A stretch of DNA of 64,000 nt, taken from assembly GCF_001483135.1 (NCBI RefSeq), contig NZ_LNAL01000003.1:186001-250000 (forward strand). The letters run 5' to 3'. Each line of letters opens with the position of its first letter. The stretch's first letter is position 1. Below the pieces are notes generated by a model. The model saw nothing but the letters and a program-made list of their open reading frames with translations, made no database searches and was not told the DNA's origin. Positions 1 to 8,798 of this stretch are shown piece by piece. The position numbers were made by a program, and so were the translations under genes. This DNA is from Solirubrum puertoriconensis (GTDB taxonomy: Bacteria; Bacteroidota; Bacteroidia; Cytophagales; Hymenobacteraceae).

Positions 1-416
1 TTCGACTCGTAGGTGGCGTACATTTCGGGCTCCGTGAACACCGTCTTCAGTTCGGTGTCGGCGTCGGAGTACACGCGGTTCATTTCGGCGGCCATGCCGG
101 TGGTGTCGTTGGCGTACTTGCTGTGCAGCTCACCTAGGCGCTTCGAGCGGTTGTAGTACACGGTGCGTACTTTCTCGCGAGTGGCGTCGTCGAGCTTCAT
201 GTTGCTCGCCATGTCCTGCGAAATCCGATCGGCGCGGCTGTTGTAGTCGGCATCGGAGTAGCCGCCCATGGCAGCCGAAGCGTTACCGGTGGCCGAAGTC
301 TCAGTGGTCGTGGTTTCGGTGGTGGTAGCCGTCGAATCAGTGTTGCTGTTATCGCTGCTACACGAGGCCATGGTCAGCGCACCCGCGCAGGCCAATAGCA
401 TGAAGGTCTTTTTCAT
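1..416 (-). CDS. Putative lipoprotein, 3' end cut by window edge
   Basis: Reading leftward from ATG 416-414 the product opens with a lipoprotein signal peptide (MKKTFMLLACAGALTMASC) whose lipidated Cys is residue 19. A low-complexity Ser/Thr/Glu linker (about residues 20-45) follows, then a charged, probably helical part containing SKRLGELHSKYAN. The frame is open to base 1, so the C-terminus lies outside the window. Expected location is the periplasmic face of a membrane. I do not recognise the family. The 137 bp to the next gene hold no other coding signal. Confidence 0.75.
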   Translation of the reverse strand, partial: MKKTFMLLACAGALTMASCSSDNSNTDSTATTTETTTTETSATGNASAAMGGYSDADYNSRADRISQDMASNMKLDDATREKVRTVYYNRSKRLGELHSKYANDTTGMAAEMNRVYSDADTELKTVFTEPEMYATYES

Positions 417-553
417 ATCTAAGTAAGTCAACAGTTGAAGAAGGTACAGCGCCGTGGATGCCCTTGCCGGGCGTGCCACAGCACCATACACACCAGCTTA
501 TACGAAGCTGTTAATGTTGCGTTACCTAGATAATTGAGTACTTCTTAGATAAG

Positions 554-1807
554 CTACGCCCGGCGCAGCTCAAACACCGTGATTTCGGGCAGGAAGCCCA
601 CGCGACCAGGATAGCCGATGAAGCCGAGGCCGGTGTTTACGTACAGCAACTGCTTGCCGCGCTCGTACAGGCCCGCCCACTGCCGATATACATACTGCAC
701 GGGGCTCCACTTAAGGTGCGGCAGGTTCACGCCAAACTGCATGCCATGCGTGTGGCCCGAAAGCGTGAGGTCGATGTCGTTGTACTCCAGTACTTGCGCC
801 TCCCAGTGCGAGGGGTCGTGCGAGAGCAGGATTTTAAAAGGCGCATCGCCCGCCGAAGCGTAGGTTTTGGGCAGGTCGCCGTACTTAGCAAATCCGCGCT
901 GGCCCCAGTTCTGCACGCCCAAAATGGCAATCTTCTCGCCGTTCCGCTCAATGTGGTGCGTTTCATCGAGCAGCAGGCGCCAGCCAATTTTGGCGTGGTT
1001 TTGCTTGATGCGGGCCAGGTTGGCGGCCTTGGCCTCGGCGCCACCTAGGGGGCCCCAGTCCACGTAGTCGGAGTAGTCGTGGTTGCCGAGCACCGAGAGC
1101 TTGGCTCCGCCCGAGGTAATACCGGCCAGCGTTTCAATGTGCTCCTCTACCTCGTGGGCGAAGTTGTTTACTAGGTCGCCGGTCATCACTACCAGGTCGG
1201 CACCCTGTTGGTTGATGAGTTCCACAGCCCGGCGGAGCGGCTCTTTCGATTGGAAGGAGCCCGTATGCAGATCCGAAATCTGCACCATCTTGAAACCATC
1301 GAACGAAGCCGGTAGGTTCGGGAACCGCAACGTCACGCGCTTGATGCGGTAATCGGTGGCGCCTTTTACCATGCCGTAAATCAGCGCCACAAACGGAATA
1401 CCCGCCGTAAGCAGGGCCATTTTGCTCAGGAACTCGCTGCGCGTAATAGGCGCGCCGCTTGCCACGGCACCATCGCCCGAGCGCGTGAACAACCGCGCCA
1501 CCCAACGGCCCAGGCGTACAACGTCTTCGGGTACCAAAAAAAGCAGCACAATGAGCTTGGCTACCACAAACGCCAGCAGCAAGCCGCCGATGTATGATTT
1601 AACGGCACTGCCACCCATGTGGCGGGTGCTCATGGCCCAAATACCCGCCACCCATAGGCCAACGGTTACCAGCCAGTAGGCCGCCGTAACCACGCGCCGG
1701 GTGTTTAGCGAATAATGCTGCAACAGCGTGCGAATGGCTTGCGAGCCGTACCACTCGGCCACCACCAGCAGCGCCAGAAAAAAGAACGATGAAAACAGAC
1801 GAGACAT
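554..1807 (-). CDS. Membrane-anchored metallophosphoesterase (calcineurin-like, YkuE type)
   Basis: 417 aa. The first 150 residues contain four hydrophobic segments (about 3-22, 40-60, 68-92, 128-148), placing the enzyme at the inner membrane. The catalytic part has the ordered metal-binding motifs of calcineurin-like phosphoesterases: DLHTG near residue 178, GDLVNN near 208, GNHDY near 239, SHDPSHW near 326 and GHTHG near 350. These bind two metals and hydrolyse phosphoesters. The substrate cannot be read from sequence; YkuE-type relatives have been linked to lipid or nucleotide phosphoesters. It is divergent from the radC-like gene, with a 112 bp gap. The ATG at 1807 directly precedes a hydrophobic N-terminus, which supports this start. 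Confidence 0.85.
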   Translation of the reverse strand: MSRLFSSFFFLALLVVAEWYGSQAIRTLLQHYSLNTRRVVTAAYWLVTVGLWVAGIWAMSTRHMGGSAVKSYIGGLLLAFVVAKLIVLLFLVPEDVVRLGRWVARLFTRSGDGAVASGAPITRSEFLSKMALLTAGIPFVALIYGMVKGATDYRIKRVTLRFPNLPASFDGFKMVQISDLHTGSFQSKEPLRRAVELINQQGADLVVMTGDLVNNFAHEVEEHIETLAGITSGGAKLSVLGNHDYSDYVDWGPLGGAEAKAANLARIKQNHAKIGWRLLLDETHHIERNGEKIAILGVQNWGQRGFAKYGDLPKTYASAGDAPFKILLSHDPSHWEAQVLEYNDIDLTLSGHTHGMQFGVNLPHLKWSPVQYVYRQWAGLYERGKQLLYVNTGLGFIGYPGRVGFLPEITVFELRRA

Positions 1808-1919
1808 ATCGAGGCTAACAAACTCCGCGGCGGCCGTATGGTTGCAGCCGCGCGTCTGTACGTAAGACGAACAAGTTGAAATTTTACTTTACTCCGCCCC
1901 TCAACAATTGTAGTGCCGT

Positions 1920-2663
1920 ATGAATTCGCTTGACATGATGTCGGAAGAGGAAAGCGTACCGGGCAGCTACCAGGCGCCGGCGAGTTTCAGCATCAAGAGC
2001 TGGGCCGAAGAAGACCGCCCCCGCGAAAAGCTGCTGCTCAAGGGCCGCGCTGCCCTGTCGGATGCCGAGCTGATGGCCATTTTACTCGGTTCGGGCACGG
2101 CTAAGCTCTCGGCCGTGGATGTGGCCAAGCTGGTGTTGGCCTCTACCGGCAACGACTTAAACCAGTTAGCCAAGCTTTCGGTGAAGGAGCTAATGCGCCA
2201 CAAAGGCATTGGCGAGGCCAAAGCCATAACCATTGTGGCAGCCCTCGAGCTGGGCCGGCGCCGTAAAGAAACCGCTGCGGCCGAGCGCACCACCATCACC
2301 TGCTCCACTGATATATATAACCTTGTGCGCCCCAACCTCCAGGACTTACCGCACGAAGAATTTTGGGTGATTATGCTGAACCGGGCCAACGTGGTAATGC
2401 GGCAGGAGAAAATCAGCAGCGGGGGAGTAGCCGGCACCGTGGCCGACCCCAAAATGATCTTCAAGCACGCTCTGGAGCAGCTGGCCAGCAGCATTATCCT
2501 AGTACACAATCACCCCAGCGGCAACCGCCAGCCCTCCGCCGCCGACATTGCCCTCACGAAAAAGCTGAAGGAAGCTGGCAAGTTTTTGGACCTGCCCGTG
2601 CTCGACCATCTTATCTACACCGACCGCGGCTATTACAGCTTCATGGATGAAGGCATCTTGTAA
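1920..2663 (+). CDS. radC: RadC-family JAB-domain protein
   Basis: 247 aa, the usual size of RadC. The N-terminal part carries RPREKLLLKG and GxAxLSDAELMAILLGSG, then a helix-hairpin-helix-like stretch HKGIGEAKAITIVAALELGRR. The C-terminal JAB/MPN domain has the metal motif HNHPSG near residue 196 followed by Asp near 209 (ADIAL). The family was named as DNA repair, but its real function is unsettled; RadC-like JAB proteins are often tied to mobile elements or natural transformation. Met6 and Met7 are alternative starts. A 16-bp inverted repeat begins two bases after the stop and may end its transcript. Confidence 0.9.
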   Translation: MNSLDMMSEEESVPGSYQAPASFSIKSWAEEDRPREKLLLKGRAALSDAELMAILLGSGTAKLSAVDVAKLVLASTGNDLNQLAKLSVKELMRHKGIGEAKAITIVAALELGRRRKETAAAERTTITCSTDIYNLVRPNLQDLPHEEFWVIMLNRANVVMRQEKISSGGVAGTVADPKMIFKHALEQLASSIILVHNHPSGNRQPSAADIALTKKLKEAGKFLDLPVLDHLIYTDRGYYSFMDEGIL

Positions 2664-2665
2664 CC

Positions 2666-2723
2666 GCCGCCCTAGGTGCCGCTTGCTGTTGTGAGCTGCG
2701 CGGGGCACGGCACCTAGGGCGGC
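2666..2723. terminator. 16-bp perfect inverted repeat with CCTAGG in each arm
   Basis: Arms 2666-2681 and 2708-2723 are exact reverse complements and each contains CCTAGG within GCCCTAGGTGC; the loop is 26 nt. It lies just past the radC-like stop and upstream of the DUF1684 promoter. There is no T-run, so it could be a Rho-dependent end, an RNA stabiliser or a protein-binding site rather than a classical terminator. Confidence 0.5.
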
Positions 2724-2770
2724 AGCCATGAAATCAGCCCAGGCCAACGCATCACTCGCTCCGGCGATGC

Positions 2771-2778
2771 TAGCTTTG
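2771..2778 (+). promoter_or_regulatory. TAnnTTTG (-7) promoter box, probably giving a leaderless mRNA
   Basis: TAGCTTTG matches the Bacteroidota -7 consensus TAnnTTTG. Only four bases separate its last G from ATG 2783, so transcription would begin at or next to the start codon. No clear -33 TTTG was seen. Confidence 0.5.
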
Positions 2779-2782
2779 CGGT

Positions 2783-3412
2783 ATGGCGAAAATTTCAGTG
2801 CCCAGAATATTATTAGGTGTCGGCCTGGTCGCAGTGCTTGGCTACATCTTTTCCGACTTAGTTCTCAACGACGACCAGTACGCGTTTAAGCTGAAGCAGG
2901 AGCGGAAGCAGAAAAACGAGCAGTTCCGCAGCCACAGCGACTCGCCCCTGCCCGAAGAGCTCCACGAAAAGTTCGACAGCCTGCGCTACTACACGCCAAA
3001 CCGCGAGTGGCGCATTGTAGCCAAAATTGAGCGCCTGGCTGAGGGCGACACCATTAGCCTGCAGCTAACCGAAGGCGGCGCCGACAAGTACACGCGCTTT
3101 GCCCGCGCCACTTTTGAGGTTGCCGGCCAGCCGCAGGCACTCACGTTGCTCAAGCGCGCCAGCAAAACCGACCCGACGCTGTTCGTGCCCTTCACCGATA
3201 AAACCAACGGCCTCACCACCTACGGTGGCGGCCGCTACCTCGATGTGGAAACGCCCGGCGAGAACGACAAGCAAGTAGTGCTCGATTTTAACCGTACCTA
3301 CAACCCCTACTGCGCCTACGGCGACAGCATCGCCTCGTGCCCGATGCCACCCAAAGAGAATTGGTTAAGCGTAGAGGTGCCGGTAGGGGAGAAAACTTAC
3401 AAGGAGCTATAG
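2783..3412 (+). CDS. DUF1684 domain-containing protein
   Basis: 209 aa. An N-terminal hydrophobic anchor (about residues 5-25) is followed by the DUF1684 core with FVPFTDKTNG, TYGGGRYLDV, FNRTYNPYCAYG and CPMPPKENWL, the conserved C-terminal blocks of the family. The biochemical role of DUF1684 is unknown to me. The anchor suggests the core faces the periplasm. It appears to be transcribed alone from the TAGCTTTG box just upstream and is followed by a palindromic repeat. Confidence 0.8.
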   Translation: MAKISVPRILLGVGLVAVLGYIFSDLVLNDDQYAFKLKQERKQKNEQFRSHSDSPLPEELHEKFDSLRYYTPNREWRIVAKIERLAEGDTISLQLTEGGADKYTRFARATFEVAGQPQALTLLKRASKTDPTLFVPFTDKTNGLTTYGGGRYLDVETPGENDKQVVLDFNRTYNPYCAYGDSIASCPMPPKENWLSVEVPVGEKTYKEL

Positions 3413-3416
3413 CGCC

Positions 3417-3519
3417 TGTAGCGCGGACTTTGTAGTCCGCGTCCCCAGATAGTAACTTCTGATCAGCTTAACGATTGAGACTACTATCCTAGGACGCGGG
3501 CTACAAAGTCCGCGCTACA
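3417..3519. repeat. Palindromic intergenic element, family A copy 1
   Basis: Arms 3417-3444 and 3492-3519 match at 27 of 28 positions (TGTAGCGCGGACTTTGTAG at the outer end). The inner part contains GATAGTAACTTCT, which recurs in the copy at 42857. It is noncoding, between the DUF1684 gene and pheT. Related copies are at 38633, 42857 and 48717, so this is a dispersed REP/MITE-like family. Confidence 0.8.
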
Positions 3520-3534
3520 TCGTTCGGCACCGTT

Positions 3535-3542
3535 TACCTTTG
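3535..3542 (+). promoter_or_regulatory. TAnnTTTG promoter box upstream of pheT
   Basis: TACCTTTG matches the Bacteroidota -7 consensus and lies 54 bp before the pheT ATG, giving a leader of about 50 nt that contains one CCTAGG at 3571. Confidence 0.5.
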
Positions 3543-3596
3543 CTGCTTCAGCCCAAACGGCCCAGGGCTACCTAGGCCGCAGCCAACTGACCATAT

Positions 3597-6032
3597 ATGA
3601 AGATTTCCCTCGACTGGCTCCGCACCCTGTTTCCCACCGATAAAACGCCGGCCGAGATTTCGGCGCTGCTCACCAGCACGGGCCTCGAAGTAGAGGGCCT
3701 CGAGGAGCTGGAAAGCGTGCCGGGCGGTTTGCAGGGCGTGGTGCTGGGCACGGTGCTCACCTGCCAGAAGCACCCCGATGCCGATAAGCTCAGCATTACC
3801 ACCGTGGATGTAGGCGACGCCACGCCGCGCAACATTGTGTGCGGTGCGCCCAACGTGGCTGCCGGCCAGCGCGTGGTGGTAGCTTTGGAGGGTGCTATGC
3901 TGCACCCCACCAGCGGCGAGCCGTTCAAAATAAAGAAGTCGAAAATCCGTGGTGCTGCCTCGGAGGGCATGATCTGCGCTGAGGATGAAATTGGCGTGGG
4001 TACCTCGCACGCCGGCATTATGGTGCTCGACACCGACCTGCCCAACGGCACACCGGCCGCCGAGTATTTCGGCCTTGGCTCCGACCATGTGCTGGAGATT
4101 GGCCTGACGCCGAACCGCGCCGATGCCGCCTCGCACTTCGGCGTAGCCCGCGATTTGCGCGCCCTGCTGCGCCAGCCCGTGCAGCTGCCCGATGTAACGC
4201 AGTTCCACGCGCCGGCTCAGGCCAACGGCACGGCTATTGGCGTGCAAATTGAGGATGCTGATGCGTGCCCGCGCTACGCGGGCTTGCTGCTCGAAGGCGT
4301 GCAAGTAGGCCCCTCGCCCGAGTGGATGCAACGCCGCCTGCGCAGCATTGGCCTCTCGCCCATCAACAATGTCGTCGACGTAACCAACTACGTGCTGCAC
4401 GAGCTGGGTCAGCCGCTGCACGCGTTTGATGCCGACCAAATTGGCGGCAACGGCATTCGGGTGCGCCGCGCCGCGGCCAGCGAGCAGTTCGCTACCCTTG
4501 ATGGCATTGAGCGCACCCTCAAGGCCGAGGATTTGGTTATTGCCGATGCCGAAGGCCGTGCCTTGGCGCTGGCGGGGGTATTTGGCGGCAAAACCTCGGG
4601 CGTTACCGAAGGTACCACCCGCGTATTCCTCGAAAGCGCCTACTTCAACCCGGCCGTAGCGCGCAAAACCGCCCAAAACCACCAGCTCAAAACCGACGCG
4701 TCGTTCCGCTTTGAGCGCGGTACCGATCCGCACATGGTACCGCTGGCCCTCAAGCGGGCGGCCCTGCTGCTGCAAGAGGTGGCCGGTGCCCGCGTGGCTT
4801 CGCCAGTAGTAGACGAATTTCCTAAGCACATCGAGCACACGCCGGTGCGCCTGCTGCTGCCGCGCGTCGAGAAGCTCATCGGCCACTACATCGCGCCCGA
4901 CCGCATCCGTCAGATCCTAACCGATCTGGACATCCTCATTGTGGAGGAAAACGACGTGCACGGCGGGCCGGAGTGGATTGTATCGGTGCCGCCGTATCGC
5001 GTGGACGTAACCCGTGAAGCCGATGTGGTGGAGGAAATCTTGCGCATTTACGGCTACGACCACGTGCCGCTGCGCACCCACAACGCCGCCGACTACCTGG
5101 CCAACTTCCCGCAACCCGATGCCGAGCTGCTCCGCCGCGACGTGTCGCAGTTGCTCAGCGGTCAGGGCTACTCCGAAATCGTAACGAACTCGCTCACCAA
5201 CTCGCGCTACTTCGAAACCGCGGAACAGCCCGATGGCAACCTGGTGCGCGTACTCAACTACAACTCGGCCGACCTCGACGTGATGCGCCCCACGCTGCTG
5301 CACTCGGGCCTCGAAATTGTACGCCACAACGTAAACCGCCGCCAGCGCGACCTGAAGTTGTACGAGTTCGGCCGTAGCTACCACCGCCAGCCCGATGGCA
5401 GCTACAAAGAGCGCCCCACCCTAGGTATCTTCCTGACGGGCAATGTGCAGGCCGAAAGCTGGCAGCAGCCCGACGCCAAAACGGCTTACCACCACCTGGC
5501 CGGCGCCGTGCTGCAGGTGCTGCGTAGCCTGGGCCACCTGCAGCCGGGTCAGCAACCCGTGCAGCACCCGTACCTCAACGGCGGCCTTACCCTGCTGTTG
5601 CACAACCAGCCGGTGGTGCACCTGGGTAGCGTATCGCCGAAGGTGCTGAAGCAGATGGACGTGAACCAGCCCGTGTGGTACGCCGAGCTCGACTGGGCGT
5701 GGCTGACCAAGAAGTATCGAGGGGCCCTCACGGTGCAGGAACTGCCCAAGTTCCCCGAAGTCCGCCGCGACCTGTCGTTGGTAGTCGACCTAGGCGTGAG
5801 CTTCGAGCAACTGCGCCAGATTGCCACCAAAGCCGAGAAGAAGCTGCTGCGCGAAGTGAACGTGTTTGACGTGTACCAGGGCGAAAACCTAGGTGCCGGC
5901 AAAAAGTCGTACTCGCTGAGCTTCCTGCTGCAAGACCCCGAGCGCACGCTCACCGACCAAGCCATCGATCAGGTGATGCAAAAACTCATGACGCAGTTCG
6001 AGCAGCAGGCCGGAGCGGTTATCCGGAAGTAG
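3597..6032 (+). CDS. pheT: Phenylalanine--tRNA ligase beta subunit
   Basis: 811 aa, full length for the bacterial beta chain. It pairs with PheS (not in this window) as an alpha2beta2 enzyme that charges tRNA-Phe. Seen in order: N-terminal MKISLDWLRTLFP; a tRNA-binding EMAP-like domain (about 40-150, with KHPDADKL); the B3/B4 editing region (FERGTDPHMV); the B5 domain (about 410-480, with DVTREADVVEEILRIYGYD); and the C-terminal anticodon-binding FDX-ACB domain (about 715-811, with PKFPEVRRDLSLVVD and SYSLSFLLQDPERTLTD). It is followed in the same direction by the coiled-coil gene, zapA and rny, a neighbourhood common in Bacteroidota. Confidence 0.97.
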   Translation: MKISLDWLRTLFPTDKTPAEISALLTSTGLEVEGLEELESVPGGLQGVVLGTVLTCQKHPDADKLSITTVDVGDATPRNIVCGAPNVAAGQRVVVALEGAMLHPTSGEPFKIKKSKIRGAASEGMICAEDEIGVGTSHAGIMVLDTDLPNGTPAAEYFGLGSDHVLEIGLTPNRADAASHFGVARDLRALLRQPVQLPDVTQFHAPAQANGTAIGVQIEDADACPRYAGLLLEGVQVGPSPEWMQRRLRSIGLSPINNVVDVTNYVLHELGQPLHAFDADQIGGNGIRVRRAAASEQFATLDGIERTLKAEDLVIADAEGRALALAGVFGGKTSGVTEGTTRVFLESAYFNPAVARKTAQNHQLKTDASFRFERGTDPHMVPLALKRAALLLQEVAGARVASPVVDEFPKHIEHTPVRLLLPRVEKLIGHYIAPDRIRQILTDLDILIVEENDVHGGPEWIVSVPPYRVDVTREADVVEEILRIYGYDHVPLRTHNAADYLANFPQPDAELLRRDVSQLLSGQGYSEIVTNSLTNSRYFETAEQPDGNLVRVLNYNSADLDVMRPTLLHSGLEIVRHNVNRRQRDLKLYEFGRSYHRQPDGSYKERPTLGIFLTGNVQAESWQQPDAKTAYHHLAGAVLQVLRSLGHLQPGQQPVQHPYLNGGLTLLLHNQPVVHLGSVSPKVLKQMDVNQPVWYAELDWAWLTKKYRGALTVQELPKFPEVRRDLSLVVDLGVSFEQLRQIATKAEKKLLREVNVFDVYQGENLGAGKKSYSLSFLLQDPERTLTDQAIDQVMQKLMTQFEQQAGAVIRK

Positions 6033-6220
6033 CTTTTAGAAGAACGTGGCGCCAACTTTGTGGCCTGCGCGAGTAAGGTAGTAAGCTCAACAACTGAGCG
6101 CTACCGCTCCGCGGAGTTACAGGGGTTGGTGCCACGGCTATTTACTTCCTGGCTCTTTCGGGCAGAAAAGGGCTAGTAGCTCGATGCATTTCGTTACTTT
6201 GCCTCAGAAATTCCCTGATT

Positions 6221-6517
6221 ATGGCCTCCTCGCAGCAGCTTGCCCAACTCGACCGATTGGAACGGCAGGTAACCACTTTAGTGGCTGCCTATCAGCAAGT
6301 GCGCGAAGAACTGGCCGATGCTCACACCACCATACAGCAGCTCCAAGCCGAGCTGCGCGACCGTGACAAGCAGCTACGAGAGCACCAGAACCAGGAAAAT
6401 ATTGTTAAACTTGCTAACACCATAGCTGGCGAACCGGCTACCGCAACCGAGCTGAAACAACGTCTCAACGAATACATCCGCGAACTAGATAAGTGCCTTG
6501 CCTATTTGAGGGAGTAA
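6221..6517 (+). CDS. Small coiled-coil protein upstream of ZapA
   Basis: 98 aa, almost entirely heptad-patterned helix (LAQLDRLERQVTTLVAAYQQ, IQQLQAELRDRDKQLREHQ), ending in a more polar helix (ELKQRLNEYIRELDKCLAYL). It ends 34 bp before zapA, and in Bacteroidota a short coiled coil often precedes zapA. By size and position it may work with the Z-ring, in the manner of ZapB, but similarity to ZapB itself is not evident. A TTACTTTG sequence near 6194 resembles a promoter box. The real-gene call rests on composition and context. Confidence 0.75.
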   Translation: MASSQQLAQLDRLERQVTTLVAAYQQVREELADAHTTIQQLQAELRDRDKQLREHQNQENIVKLANTIAGEPATATELKQRLNEYIRELDKCLAYLRE

Positions 6518-6551
6518 CCACCTAGCCGACCCACCCAAAGCACCCGCGACT

Positions 6552-6842
6552 GTGACCGAACTATCCATCAAAATCCGCATTGCCGACCGCGACTATCCCC
6601 TTCGGGTAACGCCGCAGGAGGAAGAACGCCTGCGCCTAGCCGGGCGCATGCTCAACGAACGGATCAAGGAATTTCGGGAGCAATACGGCATTCAGGACAA
6701 GCAGGACTTGCTGGCCATGATTGCGCTTACCACACTGGCCGACCGCATGAAGGCCGTGAAGGAAAAGGACGGTACTGATGCGGCCCTGACCGAGCGCCTC
6801 TCCCGCCTCGATCAGCTGCTGGCATCGGTGGTACTCGCCTAA
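6552..6842 (+). CDS. zapA: Cell division protein ZapA
   Basis: 96 aa, with a GTG start at 6552. ZapA-like features: N-terminal beta segment (LSIKIRIADRDYPLRVTPQEE), EERLRLAGRMLNERIKEFR, then a dimerisation helix with MIALTTLADRMKAVKEKD. ZapA bundles FtsZ filaments at mid-cell. It is in the same direction and close behind the coiled-coil gene, consistent with one transcript. The 114 bp to rny contain no obvious terminator, so rny may be co-transcribed. That gap is too short for a full 6S RNA. Confidence 0.85.
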   Translation: MTELSIKIRIADRDYPLRVTPQEEERLRLAGRMLNERIKEFREQYGIQDKQDLLAMIALTTLADRMKAVKEKDGTDAALTERLSRLDQLLASVVLA

Positions 6843-6956
6843 CATCGATTTCGCTTACGGCTTAGGGCAGACGGCCCGGCCGGTAACTGCCGTTGCGGCA
6901 GAACGCTTTGCGCAGGCTATGGTGTTTGTTTCATCCTCCCCAACATACACCATACC

Positions 6957-8621
6957 ATGCTCGAAATAATATACATCGTGCTGGCAGCTGTAGTGGCCCT
7001 TGTTATGGGCTTCTTCATCGGCCGGCAGATGGCTGGTAAGGCTCGGCAAGATGCTGAGGTGCAGGCGCAGGCCCGTGCCCAGGAGCTTTTGCAAGAGGCC
7101 GAAGCCAAAGCCAACCGAATTCGTGAGGAGCGAATTCAGCAGGCCAAAGACAAAGCCCGCCAGATTCGGAACGAGTCTGAGCAGGAGCTGCGTCGCCTCC
7201 GCCAAGAGGCCGAACAAGACCTTTCGCAGCGCCGCGAAGTAGTGGTGCAGCAAGAAGCCAGCATCAAGCAGCTTACCCAAGCCACCCAGCGCCAGCTGGA
7301 GCAGGTGCAGCGTAAGGAGAAAGAACTCGATACGTTGCGCGAGAAGGTACAGAACGACGCCCAGCGCCAGCAGGAGCGCCTCGAATCGCAGGAAGAAAAG
7401 CGCCGCGCTGCCCACGAACAGCTGGTTGATCAGCTGCGCCAAGACCAAGACGAAGTTGACGAGCAGCGCCACCAGTTGCAGCGCCAGCTCGAGGCCATTG
7501 CCGGCCTCACGGCTGCCGAAGCCCGCGAGCAGCTAGTAGAGTCGCTGAAGAACGAGGCCCAAATTCAGGCTTCGTCGTACATCAAGGATACCGTGGCGCA
7601 AGCCCGCCTCACGGCTACCAAAGACGCCAAGAAGGTGGTGCTGGAAACCATTCAGCGCACTGCCGCCGAACACGCCATTGAGAACTGCGTGTCGGTGTTC
7701 AACATCGAATCGGACGATGTTAAGGGCAAGATTATCGGTCGCGAAGGCCGTAACATCCGGGCGCTGGAAGCCGCTACCGGCGTTGAAATCATCGTTGATG
7801 ACACGCCCGAGGCCATCATCATTTCGGGTTTCGATCCGGTGCGCCGCGAAATTGCCCGCCTCTCGCTGCACTTGCTCGTGAAAGACGGCCGCATTCACCC
7901 GGCCCGCATCGAGGAGATTGTGGCCAAAACGCGCAAGAACATCGAGGAAGAAATCGTCGAGATTGGCGAACGTACCATCGTCGACCTAGGAATCCACGGC
8001 TTGCACCCCGAGCTGATCAAGATGGTAGGCCGCATGCGCTTCCGCTCGTCGTACGGCCAAAACCTGCTGCAGCACTCGCGCGAAGTAGCCAACCTGTGCG
8101 CCACCATGGCCGCCGAGCTGGGCCTGAACGTGAAACATGCCAAGCGTGCCGGTCTGCTGCACGACATTGGTAAAGTGAGCACCGAAGAACCCGAGCTGCC
8201 CCACGCCATCCTAGGTATGGAGCTGGCGAAGAAGTACAAGGAGCACCCCGACGTGGTAAACGCCATCGGCGCCCACCACGACGAAATCGAGATGACCGCG
8301 CTCATCTCGCCCATCGTGCAGGCTTGCGACGCCATCAGCGGTTCGCGCCCCGGCGCCCGCCGCGAAATGATGGAGAGCTACATCAAGCGCCTGAAGCAGC
8401 TTGAAGAAACGGCGCACGCCTTCAAAGGCGTTAACCAGTGCTACGCCATTCAGGCCGGCCGCGAGTTGCGCGTAATCGTGGATGCCGACAACGTAACCGA
8501 CGACCGCGCCCTGGAGCTTTCCTCCGAGATTTCGCAGAAGATCGAGAAGGAAATGCAGTACCCCGGCCAGATCAAGGTGACGGTTATCCGCGAAATGCGC
8601 GCCGTAGCCTACGCTAAGTAA
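6957..8621 (+). CDS. rny: Ribonuclease Y
   Basis: 554 aa. One N-terminal membrane helix (about 4-24, ending GFFIGRQ) is followed by a long coiled coil (about 30-215) rich in Gln, Glu and Arg. Next come a KH domain ([13 protein letters not shown], about 250-300) and an HD domain with LLHDIGK near residue 400 and HHDEIE further on. This is the domain order of RNase Y, the membrane-bound endoribonuclease that initiates mRNA decay. It is slightly longer than the usual 520 aa because of the coiled coil. A strong hairpin terminator follows. Confidence 0.96.
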   Translation: MLEIIYIVLAAVVALVMGFFIGRQMAGKARQDAEVQAQARAQELLQEAEAKANRIREERIQQAKDKARQIRNESEQELRRLRQEAEQDLSQRREVVVQQEASIKQLTQATQRQLEQVQRKEKELDTLREKVQNDAQRQQERLESQEEKRRAAHEQLVDQLRQDQDEVDEQRHQLQRQLEAIAGLTAAEAREQLVESLKNEAQIQASSYIKDTVAQARLTATKDAKKVVLETIQRTAAEHAIENCVSVFNIESDDVKGKIIGREGRNIRALEAATGVEIIVDDTPEAIIISGFDPVRREIARLSLHLLVKDGRIHPARIEEIVAKTRKNIEEEIVEIGERTIVDLGIHGLHPELIKMVGRMRFRSSYGQNLLQHSREVANLCATMAAELGLNVKHAKRAGLLHDIGKVSTEEPELPHAILGMELAKKYKEHPDVVNAIGAHHDEIEMTALISPIVQACDAISGSRPGARREMMESYIKRLKQLEETAHAFKGVNQCYAIQAGRELRVIVDADNVTDDRALELSSEISQKIEKEMQYPGQIKVTVIREMRAVAYAK

Positions 8622-8643
8622 GCTACTGCACTTTCCGCAGTAC

Positions 8644-8680
8644 AAACGCCTGCCGCAACAGCTGTTGCGGCGGGCGTTTT
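8644..8680 (+). terminator. Intrinsic terminator of rny
   Basis: AACGCCTGCCGCAAC pairs with GTTGCGGCGGGCGTT around a short loop (one G-T type mismatch), followed by TTTT. It lies about 20 bp after the rny stop. Confidence 0.75.
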
Positions 8681-8798
8681 AATTTGGTACCTAGGGCAGT
8701 TAACGGCTAGCTCAAGCGCAACGCCAGAATAATCTCGACAGTTGCACAACGAAACGCGGCTTCGTACGTTGTGCTAGCGCAAACCATTACCCGTTGCT

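Noticed and set aside
3534-4886. 450-aa minus-strand frame opposite pheT
   Set aside because: It is a shadow of pheT: same codon positions, low-complexity His/Arg/Gly composition, no homology-like blocks. Similar long antisense frames at 9679-10701, 26171-27016, 37154-38041 and 53412-54377 were rejected for the same reason.
6843-6956. 6S RNA between zapA and rny
   Set aside because: The gap is only 114 bp and no long bulged helix is visible; 6S RNAs are normally about 180 nt.
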